Below, piece by piece: positions 37,771-46,431 of a stretch of DNA of 64,000 bases (positions within the stretch are counted from its first letter, which is position 1; each line of letters begins with the position of its first letter). The notes beneath the pieces were generated by a model. It was not told the origin of the DNA and did not search any database. It saw only the letters and a list, made by a program, of their open reading frames with translations. Origin of the DNA: a virus; IMG/VR virus record IMGVR_UViG_3300025111_000052, positions 1-64,000 of that record; one strand, written 5' to 3'. A program made the position numbers and the translations under genes.

Positions 37771-38907
37771 ATGGAATTTTTTATTGAAACACAGGAACTA
37801 CAAAAGATAGTTAACCAATTAGGTGTATCTGCAAAAGCAAACGCCACTGATAACTCTGGAAGGATTTTAGTGGAAGTGTCAAAGTCTGAGGGTGTTTTAT
37901 TCACAGTGGTCGGCCCGTCCACGTCACTAACTATTGTCGCCGAGAAAGTAGACATCATGGAAGAAGGATCGGTAGCACTTCTTTATAGTAAATTGAAGTC
38001 TTCTATAAACCCTTTTATTTCATGGGACGGTGAAACAGGAACAAAAGGTTTTCAATTTAAATTAACCGGGTCTGACTTAATTGTCAAAGTTAAGACTGTA
38101 CACATCGGTGGTAAGGCCTCCTCTGGTAGAATCAAATTTGATACGTTTCAAACATATACAATTGCTAAACCAGCGGCATTTAACGATGCAACTTTTACAC
38201 TAAATTCTAATATGCTAAAAACAGCAATTGGTAAAGTATTGTACTCAATAAATCCCGCAGAAAGCAGAATACCTTTACGTGGTATGTGCCTTACATTCAG
38301 CGACAATAAAATTGCTTTTGCTGGTACAGATGGTATGCGATTGTCAGAATATATAACTGATAACACAACTAAAATTTCAGAAGGCACTTATATAATAAGC
38401 CATGATTATATTATGGGCATCAGACGCCTTCTTTCAGAAGAAACACATATAGCTTTTGCAATTAATGATGGTAAAATAGCAACTAAGTTCGATAACATAA
38501 CATATTGGGGCAAACTAATAATAGGACACGATTATCCAATATATGAAAAAGAATTTGCAAAATTTAACCATACATTGCTTATAAATAAAGAAGTTCTCAT
38601 GAATAGTTTACGACCTTTCATGGGAATCTTAAATGCTGAAGATCACAACAGGTTAACCTTAGATATTAATGATCATAAATTAACTTTATATAATGACTAC
38701 GCCAATTTTGTTTGCGCAGAAGAATTAGAGGTAGACGCTAATTTATCAATAGATTTAAATGGTGTGTTTATAGCACAAACCATAGATGCTATAAATGATG
38801 ATAAGTTGCTGCTAAAATTTTCAAATGCTAAGGGGTCGTTAATTATAGATGGCGGTACTTTTGGGGATCAGAAATCCTTAGTTACTTATATAGAAAAAAG
38901 GACTTAA
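37771..38907 (+). CDS. dnaN: DNA polymerase sliding clamp (beta subunit type)
   Basis: A 378-residue protein, the usual length of bacterial beta clamps (~370). It forms a ring on DNA that tethers the polymerase. The most telling motif is FAGTDGMRLS near residue 185, equivalent to the conserved 'A.DG.RL' strand between domains. The opening (FFIETQELQKIV) and the three-domain beta/alpha rhythm also fit. An AAAGGAGAAG site precedes the ATG. It is the first gene after the tandem promoters and partners the DnaX-like loader (59807) and family A polymerase (60890). A bacterial-type clamp with its own loader is uncommon in phages. Confidence 0.88.
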   Translation: MEFFIETQELQKIVNQLGVSAKANATDNSGRILVEVSKSEGVLFTVVGPSTSLTIVAEKVDIMEEGSVALLYSKLKSSINPFISWDGETGTKGFQFKLTGSDLIVKVKTVHIGGKASSGRIKFDTFQTYTIAKPAAFNDATFTLNSNMLKTAIGKVLYSINPAESRIPLRGMCLTFSDNKIAFAGTDGMRLSEYITDNTTKISEGTYIISHDYIMGIRRLLSEETHIAFAINDGKIATKFDNITYWGKLIIGHDYPIYEKEFAKFNHTLLINKEVLMNSLRPFMGILNAEDHNRLTLDINDHKLTLYNDYANFVCAEELEVDANLSIDLNGVFIAQTIDAINDDKLLLKFSNAKGSLIIDGGTFGDQKSLVTYIEKRT

Positions 38908-38909
38908 TT

Positions 38910-39497
38910 ATGGACGAGCTACTTAATAATCTAAATAATTCTTTAATTGACTATGCTCAAAATGATTTTTTATCATCAACTGAAATTAAGCTAGACAAAA
39001 TATTGAACTGTTGCATTGCGCTGCTCCGTGCTAATGGGTATAAAGTAGCATCACCAGAGTTAAAAAAAGACTTAAAAATTAGTACTTACAAAGATTTACT
39101 GCAATATTTTAATAATCTGGTAGCTATACACTATGGTCCAGAGTTTGTATATTATAGAAATGATAGACATATAGCTGGACCTATAAAGAATTTTATTAAT
39201 AAACGCATGAAAACAACAGGTTTAAGTCTTAAAGCTGCTAAACAAGAGTGCGCTCTAATAATAGAAGTTCTTTTTGATAATCTAAATGAGTTTAATTTCA
39301 AAACCCCACCAAGCGTATCAATTTTTGATAATGCAAAATGTTCATGGATTATAGATAAAGTGCTTGGTATTATAAACAACAAAGTAATGAAAACAAGTGC
39401 TGATGAGTACATGCGTTTAGTAGATTCTGTTGGTAATTCTTATGAACAAGGCAGCGGTTTATTAGATCTGGATGCTTTATTGGCTGATGCTGATTAA
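38910..39497 (+). CDS. Hypothetical protein between clamp and RecA
   Basis: A 195-residue, mostly helical, Lys/Asn-rich protein starting two bases after the clamp stop. Its acidic C-terminus, GLLDLDALLADAD, could in principle be a clamp- or SSB-binding tail, but it does not match the standard clamp motif (QxxLF). No known domain was recognised. Its position between dnaN and recA suggests a replication or recombination accessory. Confidence 0.55.
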   Translation: MDELLNNLNNSLIDYAQNDFLSSTEIKLDKILNCCIALLRANGYKVASPELKKDLKISTYKDLLQYFNNLVAIHYGPEFVYYRNDRHIAGPIKNFINKRMKTTGLSLKAAKQECALIIEVLFDNLNEFNFKTPPSVSIFDNAKCSWIIDKVLGIINNKVMKTSADEYMRLVDSVGNSYEQGSGLLDLDALLADAD

Positions 39498-39509
39498 GGA
39501 GATATATTT

Positions 39510-40550
39510 ATGGCAAGTAAAAAAGCAGTTGTAGAGGAAAAAACACCAAGTTCCTTAGACGTAGCTAGAAAAGCTATACAGAAAAAATATGGTGATGTAA
39601 TAACAACTATGGGTGAAAAAAGTGATGCCCCTCCCCCTACAATTTCTACCGGTAGTTTAGGTTTAGACAGTGCTTTGGGTTGTGGCGGGTTTGTTAAAGG
39701 ACGTGTGTATGAAGTCTATGGTCATCCGTCGGGCGGCAAAACTACCTTGACTATGAGCATAATTGCTCAGGCACAAAAACGTGGTATGACTTGTTGTTTT
39801 GTAGACGCGGAAAGAGCAGCAGATCCTAAGCTATTTAAAGCTATGGGGGTAGACATAAATAAGTTAATTGTTGTTGAGGCCTTTACTGGTGATGAAAATT
39901 TAGATGTTTTAGAAAGTCTAATTAGAACCGGTGAGATAGACGTAGCGGTGGTAGACAGTGTTTCTGCCCTAATACCCAAAGCGGAGGCTACCGCGGATAT
40001 GGAAGATCAGTTTATGGGTTTATTAGCGCGTCTTATGAGTAAGGCCATGCGCAAGTTCGTTCCCCTGGCCGGCGAAACAGATACTTTATTGATATTTATC
40101 AATCAAGTTAGGAATAAGATCGGGGCATACGGTGATCCTGAGACTACAACAGGTGGTGTAGCATTAGATTTTAGTGCCACCGGTAGAATAAAGGTTTCTG
40201 GCGGTGAAGCAAAATCATCTCGTATAGAAGATGCCTCCGGGGAAGTTATAGGTCACCACACTTCTTTTTTAATAAAAAAGAATAAGTTTGGTAAGCCTTA
40301 TAGAAAGGCAATGGTTCCTTTAATCTATGGAGTTGGTTATGACATATATTGGGAGTGTCTAAATTTAGCATTAGATTTAGGTATTTTAGAACGGGCCGGC
40401 GCATGGTATAAGTATAATGGCAACAATATTGGTCAAGGTGAAATAAATGCTTTGGCTTTTTTAAGAGAAAATGAAATTGTGTTTAATGAAATACGTGATT
40501 GCATTATAATTGCGTTAGGGTTAAATGTGTACTATGAGCAAAATAGCTGA
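39510..40550 (+). CDS. recA: RecA recombinase
   Basis: A 346-residue protein close to bacterial RecA length. It forms filaments on single-stranded DNA and drives strand exchange and recombination-dependent replication. The Walker A motif is GHPSGGKTT (~71-79). Also visible are the ATP-site glutamate region (FVDAERAAD), Walker B (VAVVDSVSALIPKAE), the L2-flanking FINQVRNKIG.YG.PETTTGG and the sensor-like GRIKV. The N-terminus has the typical RK-rich helix with 'I...YG' and the C-terminus is helical. An AAGGAGAT site precedes the start. It resembles bacterial RecA rather than T4 UvsX. Its end overlaps the nuclease gene that follows. Confidence 0.92.
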   Translation: MASKKAVVEEKTPSSLDVARKAIQKKYGDVITTMGEKSDAPPPTISTGSLGLDSALGCGGFVKGRVYEVYGHPSGGKTTLTMSIIAQAQKRGMTCCFVDAERAADPKLFKAMGVDINKLIVVEAFTGDENLDVLESLIRTGEIDVAVVDSVSALIPKAEATADMEDQFMGLLARLMSKAMRKFVPLAGETDTLLIFINQVRNKIGAYGDPETTTGGVALDFSATGRIKVSGGEAKSSRIEDASGEVIGHHTSFLIKKNKFGKPYRKAMVPLIYGVGYDIYWECLNLALDLGILERAGAWYKYNGNNIGQGEINALAFLRENEIVFNEIRDCIIIALGLNVYYEQNS

Positions 40551-40890
40551 CGACGTACATAGTGTGCTCAAACAATTGTTCCCTTATGATGATGTGGTGT
40601 CTGAACATTATGTCTATTATAAGGGAACACGCTTATTTTTTGATTTTTATTTAAGGAAACTAAGTATATTATTTGAAGTTCAGGGCGCACAGCACACTAA
40701 ATACATACGCCATTTTCATGGTAGTGTTGAAATGTTTAGGGAGCAGAAGCGTAGAGATAATCTTAAATTAGAGTACGTAGCCAACACACCGCCCTTGACA
40801 TTAGTATACTTTTATGATAAACTGGATAAAATAACAAAAGAGTTAGTAATGCAACGTATATATAAAGCACAGCAGGGGGTAACTAAATGA
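40534..40890 (+). CDS. PD-(D/E)XK-like (Vsr/homing-type) endonuclease
   Basis: A 118-residue protein; an in-frame ATG at 40525 is an alternative start. The core FFDFYLRKLSILFEVQGAQH has the D-x(n)-E-x-Q spacing of phage PD-(D/E)XK enzymes, with Gln in place of the usual Lys. It is followed by F.EQKRRDNLKLEY, a pattern I associate with Vsr-like and homing nucleases. It may process recombination intermediates or be a selfish endonuclease beside recA. Its start lies inside the recA 3' end (17-base overlap), and its stop overlaps the next start (ATGA). Nuclease type is confident, biological role not. Confidence 0.7.
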   Translation: MSKIADDVHSVLKQLFPYDDVVSEHYVYYKGTRLFFDFYLRKLSILFEVQGAQHTKYIRHFHGSVEMFREQKRRDNLKLEYVANTPPLTLVYFYDKLDKITKELVMQRIYKAQQGVTK

Positions 40891-41150
40891 GTAATATTAT
40901 AATCCCAGGAGATGTAAATCCATTAAAACGTGGTAAAGACTGTGAAGACTTCGTACCTCTAGATGACGGTAGTCGTTCAGGGGATGCCAAATACTGTGAT
41001 AAAAGTTTTGATTGTAGACAAATTGGTATGAAGTCTGATCGAGCTGAGATAGTAGATTTGAAATCAGGCAAAGTAACTTCTATTGATTACCTATGTCAAG
41101 GGATATATCATAAAATGGGTGAAATGGACCCAGATGAACTTGCAAAATAA
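40887..41150 (+). CDS. Small hypothetical protein with Cys/Asp-rich centre
   Basis: An 87-residue protein coupled to the nuclease by an ATGA overlap. It is acidic, with cysteines at CEDFVPLDDG, KYCDKSFDC and DYLCQG. No recognised fold. It lies in the replication operon between the nuclease and a coiled-coil protein, so a regulatory or DNA-metabolism role is likely but unproven. Confidence 0.5.
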   Translation: MSNIIIPGDVNPLKRGKDCEDFVPLDDGSRSGDAKYCDKSFDCRQIGMKSDRAEIVDLKSGKVTSIDYLCQGIYHKMGEMDPDELAK

Positions 41151-41167
41151 CTTAGGATAATTCTTTT

Positions 41168-41623
41168 ATGCAAAAAGATTTAAATGCCTCAACCCATATT
41201 AATGTAGATAAAGATTTTATAGATAGTATTTTTGCCTATAATGTACGTAATTTAGAAATTACTGATAGTCTTATATTAAGTCAATATGTTATAGCTTTGT
41301 CACAATACTTAATATATTTTAAAAGCAAACTAAATGAAAATAAAGTTGAGATTCGCCGAAAGCAGCGTTTTATTGATAACACTATTAATCAGCTCTTAAC
41401 AAAGGAATTAATAAAAGAATACAAGACTAAGAAAGATGCCTCCGCTTATTTAATAGATAACACCGAAAATTTATATAAAATACAGGTTGAAATGGATGAT
41501 CTTAAAGATCAAGAATTTTTATTGGATGGTGTTGATAAAACAATATCTGAATTAATAGCTTCATTCAAAAGAGAACTAACCCGTCGGGAGAACGAACAAT
41601 GGCAGACACGCAAGGAAAGATGA
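41168..41623 (+). CDS. Coiled-coil protein in the replication operon, possible recombination mediator
   Basis: A 151-residue, strongly helical protein. Residues 35-70 and 85-150 have heptad-like hydrophobic spacing, and the end is highly charged (FKRELTRRENEQW). Size, helical content and location between recA and dnaB are reminiscent of phage recombination mediators such as T4 UvsY, but I see no diagnostic sequence match. A helicase-loading accessory is equally possible. It overlaps the dnaB start by 25 bases. Confidence 0.5.
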   Translation: MQKDLNASTHINVDKDFIDSIFAYNVRNLEITDSLILSQYVIALSQYLIYFKSKLNENKVEIRRKQRFIDNTINQLLTKELIKEYKTKKDASAYLIDNTENLYKIQVEMDDLKDQEFLLDGVDKTISELIASFKRELTRRENEQWQTRKER

Positions 41624-43038
41624 TGAGTTTACACGCCGCCAAAGAACATTTTTGTTCTTATATGGATGAGCGCATTTTATTGTCATTGGCTATGAACAAC
41701 ATAGACTGTTTATATACATTAGAGTCCCGTTTAGATAAAACAGATTTTCTTAGTCCTGAACATTCTACCCTATACACTATATTAAGATATATGGTTAGTA
41801 GTATGGATATAAAATCCTTTGATATTCCTGCTGTCATTGATTGTGCTAAAAATAATCAAGCATTAGACATGCTTGGTGGTAGTAAATACTTATATGCGTT
41901 ACATAGTATGGCTTTAAATCCTCAGAATTTAAATGCGCATATAGAAAAAGTTCTAGACGCTAGCGGTAAATACAAACTATATAGCAGTGTATGTCATGCT
42001 AACGATTTACTGATGGCTAATAATTCTCTGGCTGTAGATCTTGTAGCTAAAATTGAGGCTGATATTTTAGACTTAGTAACAGGTCCTTCATTAAATGAAC
42101 CACATGATTTAGCCGAAGGTGTGGTAGATTTCCTAGCAGATCGTAAAGAAAATCCTGTAACTCAAACTGGTTTAAGTACAGGCTTTCCCATTTTGGATAG
42201 ACAGATCGATGGTTTAACTAATGGTGCTCTGCATGTGATCGCGGCTAGAAAGAAGATGGGTAAAAGTGCTTTTTTAGCCGCCATAGCCAGATATGTTGCT
42301 TTTACTTTAAAATTACCTGTCTTATATGTGGACACGGAGTTATCTTTTGAAGAATGGCGTACACGTAATATAGCAGGGCTTTCAAGGGTGGAAGAGCGTA
42401 AAATAAAACATGGTAGTTGGAATGACTCGGAAGGCATGTTATTGGACAAAGCTGGTCGTATCATGGAAAAGAATAAATTATTTCATGTATACATGCCTGG
42501 GTATAGCGTTGATAAGCTTATAGCCTTATATAAAAAATTTAAATTAAAGCACAATATAGCTCTGGCAATTTTTGACTACATAAAAGAACCTGACTTAAAA
42601 AGCGTTAATGGGGAGCGTAAAGAGTATCAAATACTTGGTGATGTAACAACCAAATTAAAGGATATGGCCGGGCAGCTTAACATACCAGTGTTAACCGCAG
42701 TGCAATTAAACAGAGCTGCCGATATAGCAGACAGTGATAAAATAGCACGTTACGCCGATATTGTAGCCTATTGGGACATGAGGGATCAAAAAATATTAGA
42801 ACAGGAAAAAATTGAATTTGGCGAAGACAAAACTCGTGGTAATTTTAAATTGGTCATTAAAGATACGCGAAGAGGCGGCGCCACCCCTGATGAAGGTATA
42901 ACATACTTCTTTAAAAAACAAAATCTTGTAATTACAGAGACCTTAGCTCCTATGCAGCCAGTAGACTACACAAAAAATATAGTTAACTTTGGTTCAACCA
43001 CCACAGGAAATATAAATGACGACGACACACTCGTTTGA
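41599..43038 (+). CDS. dnaB: Replicative DNA helicase, DnaB family
   Basis: A 479-residue protein of normal DnaB length. It is the ring helicase that unwinds the fork. The N-terminal ~110 residues match the DnaB N-domain style (ERILLSLAMNN...DFLSPEHSTLYTIL). The C-terminal RecA-like motor has Walker A ARKKMGKSAF (~216-225), then LYVDTELSFEEW, and Walker B AIFDYIKEP near 325. The downstream LTAVQLNRA and RGG motifs belong to the nucleotide-binding core. The start at 41599 has a GGGAGA site; ATGs at 41620 and 41623 are alternatives. It overlaps the primase start by 23 bases, so helicase and primase are co-translated. Confidence 0.9.
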   Translation: MADTQGKMMSLHAAKEHFCSYMDERILLSLAMNNIDCLYTLESRLDKTDFLSPEHSTLYTILRYMVSSMDIKSFDIPAVIDCAKNNQALDMLGGSKYLYALHSMALNPQNLNAHIEKVLDASGKYKLYSSVCHANDLLMANNSLAVDLVAKIEADILDLVTGPSLNEPHDLAEGVVDFLADRKENPVTQTGLSTGFPILDRQIDGLTNGALHVIAARKKMGKSAFLAAIARYVAFTLKLPVLYVDTELSFEEWRTRNIAGLSRVEERKIKHGSWNDSEGMLLDKAGRIMEKNKLFHVYMPGYSVDKLIALYKKFKLKHNIALAIFDYIKEPDLKSVNGERKEYQILGDVTTKLKDMAGQLNIPVLTAVQLNRAADIADSDKIARYADIVAYWDMRDQKILEQEKIEFGEDKTRGNFKLVIKDTRRGGATPDEGITYFFKKQNLVITETLAPMQPVDYTKNIVNFGSTTTGNINDDDTLV

Positions 43039-44059
43039 AAATAGTTTTAAAGATAAATTGCAGTATATTAAAGCAACAGTTGATCCACAATTTTTATTAG
43101 AACATTTAGGATTTAAAGTATTTAATAAAAATAGACATGAGCTACGCTGTGCCTGTAAAGTCCATGGTGGGGACAATGAAACTTCTTTTAGATTTAATCT
43201 GGAAACACGTACCTGGGTATGTTTTAGTCATAAATGTCATGATATTTATGGTAATGATATTATAGGCTTAATTAAAGCAACCAACGGCTGTAATTTTATG
43301 GCCGCGGTAGAGTATTTAAAAAATATGGTTGGTGGTATTGATGACTTTGATACTAAAATAGTTGCTTATAAATACCGTAAGCAGCGAGAAGATCACACAG
43401 CAACTTTTTTTCCAGAAAGACATGTGCCTGCTATTGTATCCGAAAGTAACTTATTAAAATTTAAACAATTCAGATCTGATCGTTTCATAAAAGACGGTTT
43501 TAAACAAGAAACATTGGATTATTTTGAAATAGCAGGTGGCTATACTGATAAGAATGATCCGTATATAAGAGACATAATTCCTATCAGAGATTCTGATGGT
43601 TACCTTGTAGCTTATAGTCTTAGAGATATACGTGATGACGTTAGCGACAATAAGAAAAAATATAGGTTAACACCAGACTTTGATAAGGACAGTGTTTTAT
43701 ATAATTTAAACAATATTAAAGATTTATTGTTAATTAAACCTTTAATACTGGTTGAAGGTTTCAAAAGTGTTTGGCGTCTGTATGAGTATGGTATTCATAA
43801 TGTAGCCGCTGTTATAGGATCTAGCGTTACTATTGGTCAATTAAATCTTATTATGTCTTTTGCTTACCAAGGCTGCGTGTTATTTTTTGATAATGACCCT
43901 GCGGGTATTCTATGTACTTCTAAGGCCTGTGAAGATTTAAATGGTAAAATAAAAGTCATCCCTCAATTTATAACAGAAATTGACGAAAAAGGTAAAGGGT
44001 TAGATCCATCAGATCTTACAAAAGAACAAGTACACACTTATTTAAATGGGTTATTTTAA
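43016..44059 (+). CDS. dnaG: DNA primase, DnaG/CHC2-Toprim type, short form
   Basis: A 347-residue primase that makes RNA primers for lagging-strand synthesis. Residues ~44-64 form a CHC2-type zinc finger (CACKVHGGDN ... WVCFSHKC). The Toprim domain at ~240-305 has ILVEGFKSVW and the metal-binding LFFDNDPAG. It lacks the long helicase-binding C-terminal domain of bacterial DnaG (~580 aa), as in many phage primases. The start lies inside dnaB and its stop overlaps the next start by one base. Confidence 0.87.
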   Translation: MTTTHSFENSFKDKLQYIKATVDPQFLLEHLGFKVFNKNRHELRCACKVHGGDNETSFRFNLETRTWVCFSHKCHDIYGNDIIGLIKATNGCNFMAAVEYLKNMVGGIDDFDTKIVAYKYRKQREDHTATFFPERHVPAIVSESNLLKFKQFRSDRFIKDGFKQETLDYFEIAGGYTDKNDPYIRDIIPIRDSDGYLVAYSLRDIRDDVSDNKKKYRLTPDFDKDSVLYNLNNIKDLLLIKPLILVEGFKSVWRLYEYGIHNVAAVIGSSVTIGQLNLIMSFAYQGCVLFFDNDPAGILCTSKACEDLNGKIKVIPQFITEIDEKGKGLDPSDLTKEQVHTYLNGLF

Positions 44060-44388
44060 TGGATGCTTATATTGGGGAAAATTTTGTTAGTTTGGTGGGT
44101 AAGATAACTAAACCTAATTTTAAAGAATTAGACAATAATAACTTTATGTTTAAAGCCTCTTTGGCACTACCAGCAGCGGATAGCCCAGGTTATCAGTATA
44201 TAAAAATCTGTGCTTGGGGTAGCATGGCTGAGGCTTTAAATGAAGTAGTGCCAAAAACGTTTGTAAAGATACATGGTCACATTGAAGAAAGTAGTTATAA
44301 TGGACAATGTAGGCATTGTGGTGGTTTTGACAAGAAGTATTGGACAGAAGTTATAGTAGATAATTTTATAGTATTAAAAGGAGATTAA
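44059..44388 (+). CDS. ssb: Single-stranded DNA-binding protein, OB-fold
   Basis: A 109-residue protein with an SSB-like strand pattern: NFVSLVGKITKPNFKE, then FMFKASLALP, YIKICAWGSMAE and KTFVKIHGHIEE.SY. It would coat single-stranded DNA at the fork. It is short and has no acidic C-terminal tip. It carries an unusual CRHCGG insertion where many SSBs have the last loop; those cysteines might bind zinc. Its place between primase and a string of replication genes supports the call. Confidence 0.7.
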   Translation: MDAYIGENFVSLVGKITKPNFKELDNNNFMFKASLALPAADSPGYQYIKICAWGSMAEALNEVVPKTFVKIHGHIEESSYNGQCRHCGGFDKKYWTEVIVDNFIVLKGD

Positions 44389-44389
44389 T

Positions 44390-44788
44390 ATGGTAAATAG
44401 ATTAGATGTAGATCCCATATCTTTGGTAGATTGGGCGGTAGAATCAAAACAAGTGGGTACGCCTACAATAGCTTTATTACCGGCAAGAAATTACTATTTC
44501 AAAGTTTATGGTAAGCATAAAATAACCATACCACGTAAAGGCAGTTATTATGAATTAGCACCAGATTTTTTTTCTGAATCTGATGGGGAATTTAATTTAT
44601 TGGATGAAAAAAACGCTGTTATGTATCTACCAGCGATATCAAAAGTCCTTTTTGCTACGGCACAATATCCCGATCTAAAAGAAGGTGAATTGTTTGCGCC
44701 AATAGCTTTAAAATTTAATGAGAGCACCGTGGATATTTATGGGCAAATTATCAGTATGTTAGCACCTACAGGAGGGGATCAATTATGA
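44390..44788 (+). CDS. Hypothetical protein of the replication operon
   Basis: A 132-residue mixed alpha/beta protein starting one base after the SSB stop, with an AAAGGAG site inside the ssb end. It contains an acidic centre (DGEFNLLDEKNAVMYLP) and a hydrophobic C-terminal helix. No domain was recognised. It overlaps the next start (ATGA). Confidence 0.5.
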   Translation: MVNRLDVDPISLVDWAVESKQVGTPTIALLPARNYYFKVYGKHKITIPRKGSYYELAPDFFSESDGEFNLLDEKNAVMYLPAISKVLFATAQYPDLKEGELFAPIALKFNESTVDIYGQIISMLAPTGGDQL

Positions 44789-45153
44789 GTTGTGTTAAAT
44801 GCAATTATACAGGAGAAACAGTTTTTTTTAAAGAGGAGTATCCGTGTAAATGTGGTGATACTGTTATTGTTGACTACAATATATGTCCGGAATGTGGTAG
44901 TTTCTGGCGTAATTGCGGCGACACTCTTTTAGATGAGGTTGACATTATTGCTGATGTCGAATTAAGAGACATGATGCTGGCAATAGAAGGTATTGAAACC
45001 CTTTTAGGATTAGATGAAGATATCCCAACCAACACCATGGCGGATTGTATAACTCGTTGTGTAAAATGTAATTCTGTTTCTTATAAAATGACTGAAAATA
45101 AATATAAATGTCCTGTTTGCTCTACTGAATGGGAGGTATTAGCAGGTGTCTAA
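44785..45153 (+). CDS. Multi-zinc-ribbon protein
   Basis: A 122-residue protein with four cysteine pairs. They are CVKC at the start, then CKCG, CPECG (like the YgiT/MqsA zinc domain), and a C-terminal ribbon CVKCNS...KCPVCSTEW. An acidic helix separates the halves. Such proteins bind nucleic acid or RNA polymerase, or act as adaptors. I cannot assign the target. Its coding end overlaps the dnaJ start by 8 bases. Confidence 0.6.
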   Translation: MSCVKCNYTGETVFFKEEYPCKCGDTVIVDYNICPECGSFWRNCGDTLLDEVDIIADVELRDMMLAIEGIETLLGLDEDIPTNTMADCITRCVKCNSVSYKMTENKYKCPVCSTEWEVLAGV

Positions 45154-45895
45154 TCATTACAAAATATTAGGTGTTTCTAATGGAGCGACTACGGATGAAA
45201 TTAAAAAAGCCTACCGTAAATTAGCTAAGTTACATCATCCTGATAAGAATCAAAATGACCCCACAGCAGAGGAAAATTTTAAGCGTATAAACGAAGCTTA
45301 TGAGATTTTATCAGATGAAAATAAACGACGTAATTACGACAATTCCCTTAATGGATATACTAATGCTTTTGATATGCTGTTTAGAAACGCACGTCCTCAG
45401 CCAGACAGGCCTACACAAGGGCAAGATTTAAGATATGTCGTTGATATACCCTTGTATGCTTTTATATTAGGAGCGGAAAGATCCATACAAGTATCCTACC
45501 CTGATCCTTGCCCTGCGTGTAATGGTACAGGGGCCGCTAGTTTTGCTACATGTACTCCTTGTAATGGGGCTGGGCGTTTAACTAAAATACAAGAAGCTCA
45601 AGGTATGAGAATGCATTCAACTACTACATGTAATCACTGCCGTGGTAAAGGTAGAATTATTAAAGATCAATGTGTAACTTGTGATGGCCTTGGTATGACG
45701 ATGGTGGATAATGTTGATATCCCTTTTGTTGTACCACCCGGCGCCAAAGATAAAGATATTGTAAAATTATATGGGCAAGGACCAAAAGGCACTTTTGGAG
45801 GGCCTGCTGGCAATATCTTTATTCAGCTGCGGATGAAACTGCCAAGCAAAGAAACGCTGACGGCAGAACAAGAGGAGGTTCTTAGATCTATATGA
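45146..45895 (+). CDS. dnaJ: DnaJ (Hsp40) co-chaperone, C-terminally shortened
   Basis: A 249-residue DnaJ that starts with GTG after a GGGAGG site. The J domain (residues 1-65) has the essential HPD (LHHPDKNQ) that stimulates Hsp70 ATPase. A short linker follows, then four zinc-binding CxxCxGxG units: [24 protein letters not shown] and CVTCDGLG. The client-binding C-terminal region is cut to about 50 residues, against ~375 for full-length DnaJ. So it may recruit host DnaK but hold clients differently. In lambda, host DnaJ/DnaK remodels the helicase complex; a similar role is inferred here from its place among replication genes. Confidence 0.88.
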   Translation: MSNHYKILGVSNGATTDEIKKAYRKLAKLHHPDKNQNDPTAEENFKRINEAYEILSDENKRRNYDNSLNGYTNAFDMLFRNARPQPDRPTQGQDLRYVVDIPLYAFILGAERSIQVSYPDPCPACNGTGAASFATCTPCNGAGRLTKIQEAQGMRMHSTTTCNHCRGKGRIIKDQCVTCDGLGMTMVDNVDIPFVVPPGAKDKDIVKLYGQGPKGTFGGPAGNIFIQLRMKLPSKETLTAEQEEVLRSI

Positions 45896-46431
45896 ATATA
45901 CTAAGCTTGGATGTTTCCGCCGCCTCCACTGGTTGGTGTGTATTGCAGGACACAGGTATATATTTTGGGGTCATAAAAACAAACGCTAAATTGCAAAATA
46001 CAGAAAGATTGTTGACATTTAAAACAGAATTGTGTAAAATATTAAAAACGTATAAACCTACAAACATAGTTATTGAAGACATATTTGTAGGACTTAATGC
46101 TTCTACTATAAAAGTGCTTGCTGAATTTGCCGGTGTTGCTAAACTTACATGTAAAGAGGTGGTTAATATAGTACCATACATAATAAGTACCAATACGGTA
46201 AAAGCCTACTATAAAGCTAAAAAGAAAGAAATGATTTTTAATTTTATGCTGGATATTTTAGAACAGCATTGGGAATATAAACACTATAATGACATAGTAG
46301 ATGCCTTAGCACAAGTCATATGCTATACTGATATAGTACTTAATCTTAAAGCATTTAGATTTACGGAAGAGTATGGTTATTTTTATAAAATTGAAGATCC
46401 TCTTCACAATCATTTAATTCGGGGTGTATAA
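45892..46431 (+). CDS. RuvC-like Holliday junction resolvase
   Basis: A 179-residue RNase-H-fold protein. Acidic residues sit at the expected places: D7 in [14 protein letters not shown]62 in IVIEDIFVG, and the C-terminal D in [13 protein letters not shown] (~134). RuvC enzymes cut four-way junctions produced by recombination; phages use them to clear branched DNA before packaging. The gene overlaps dnaJ upstream by four bases and its stop shares one base with the nuclease start downstream. Confidence 0.78.
   Translation: MNILSLDVSAASTGWCVLQDTGIYFGVIKTNAKLQNTERLLTFKTELCKILKTYKPTNIVIEDIFVGLNASTIKVLAEFAGVAKLTCKEVVNIVPYIISTNTVKAYYKAKKKEMIFNFMLDILEQHWEYKHYNDIVDALAQVICYTDIVLNLKAFRFTEEYGYFYKIEDPLHNHLIRGV
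46012..46040 (+). promoter_or_regulatory. Possible internal sigma70-type promoter
   Basis: TTGACA (46012-46017), 17 bases and TAAAAT (46035-46040) lie within the RuvC-like gene. Because the region is A+T-rich and the site is in coding sequence, it could be a chance match. It could raise expression of the nuclease and the intron-bearing gene. Confidence 0.25.

Noticed and set aside
40795-40823. TTGACA followed at 17 bases by TAAACT
   Set aside because: The -10 match is only four of six and the site is inside the nuclease gene, so it is likely chance.
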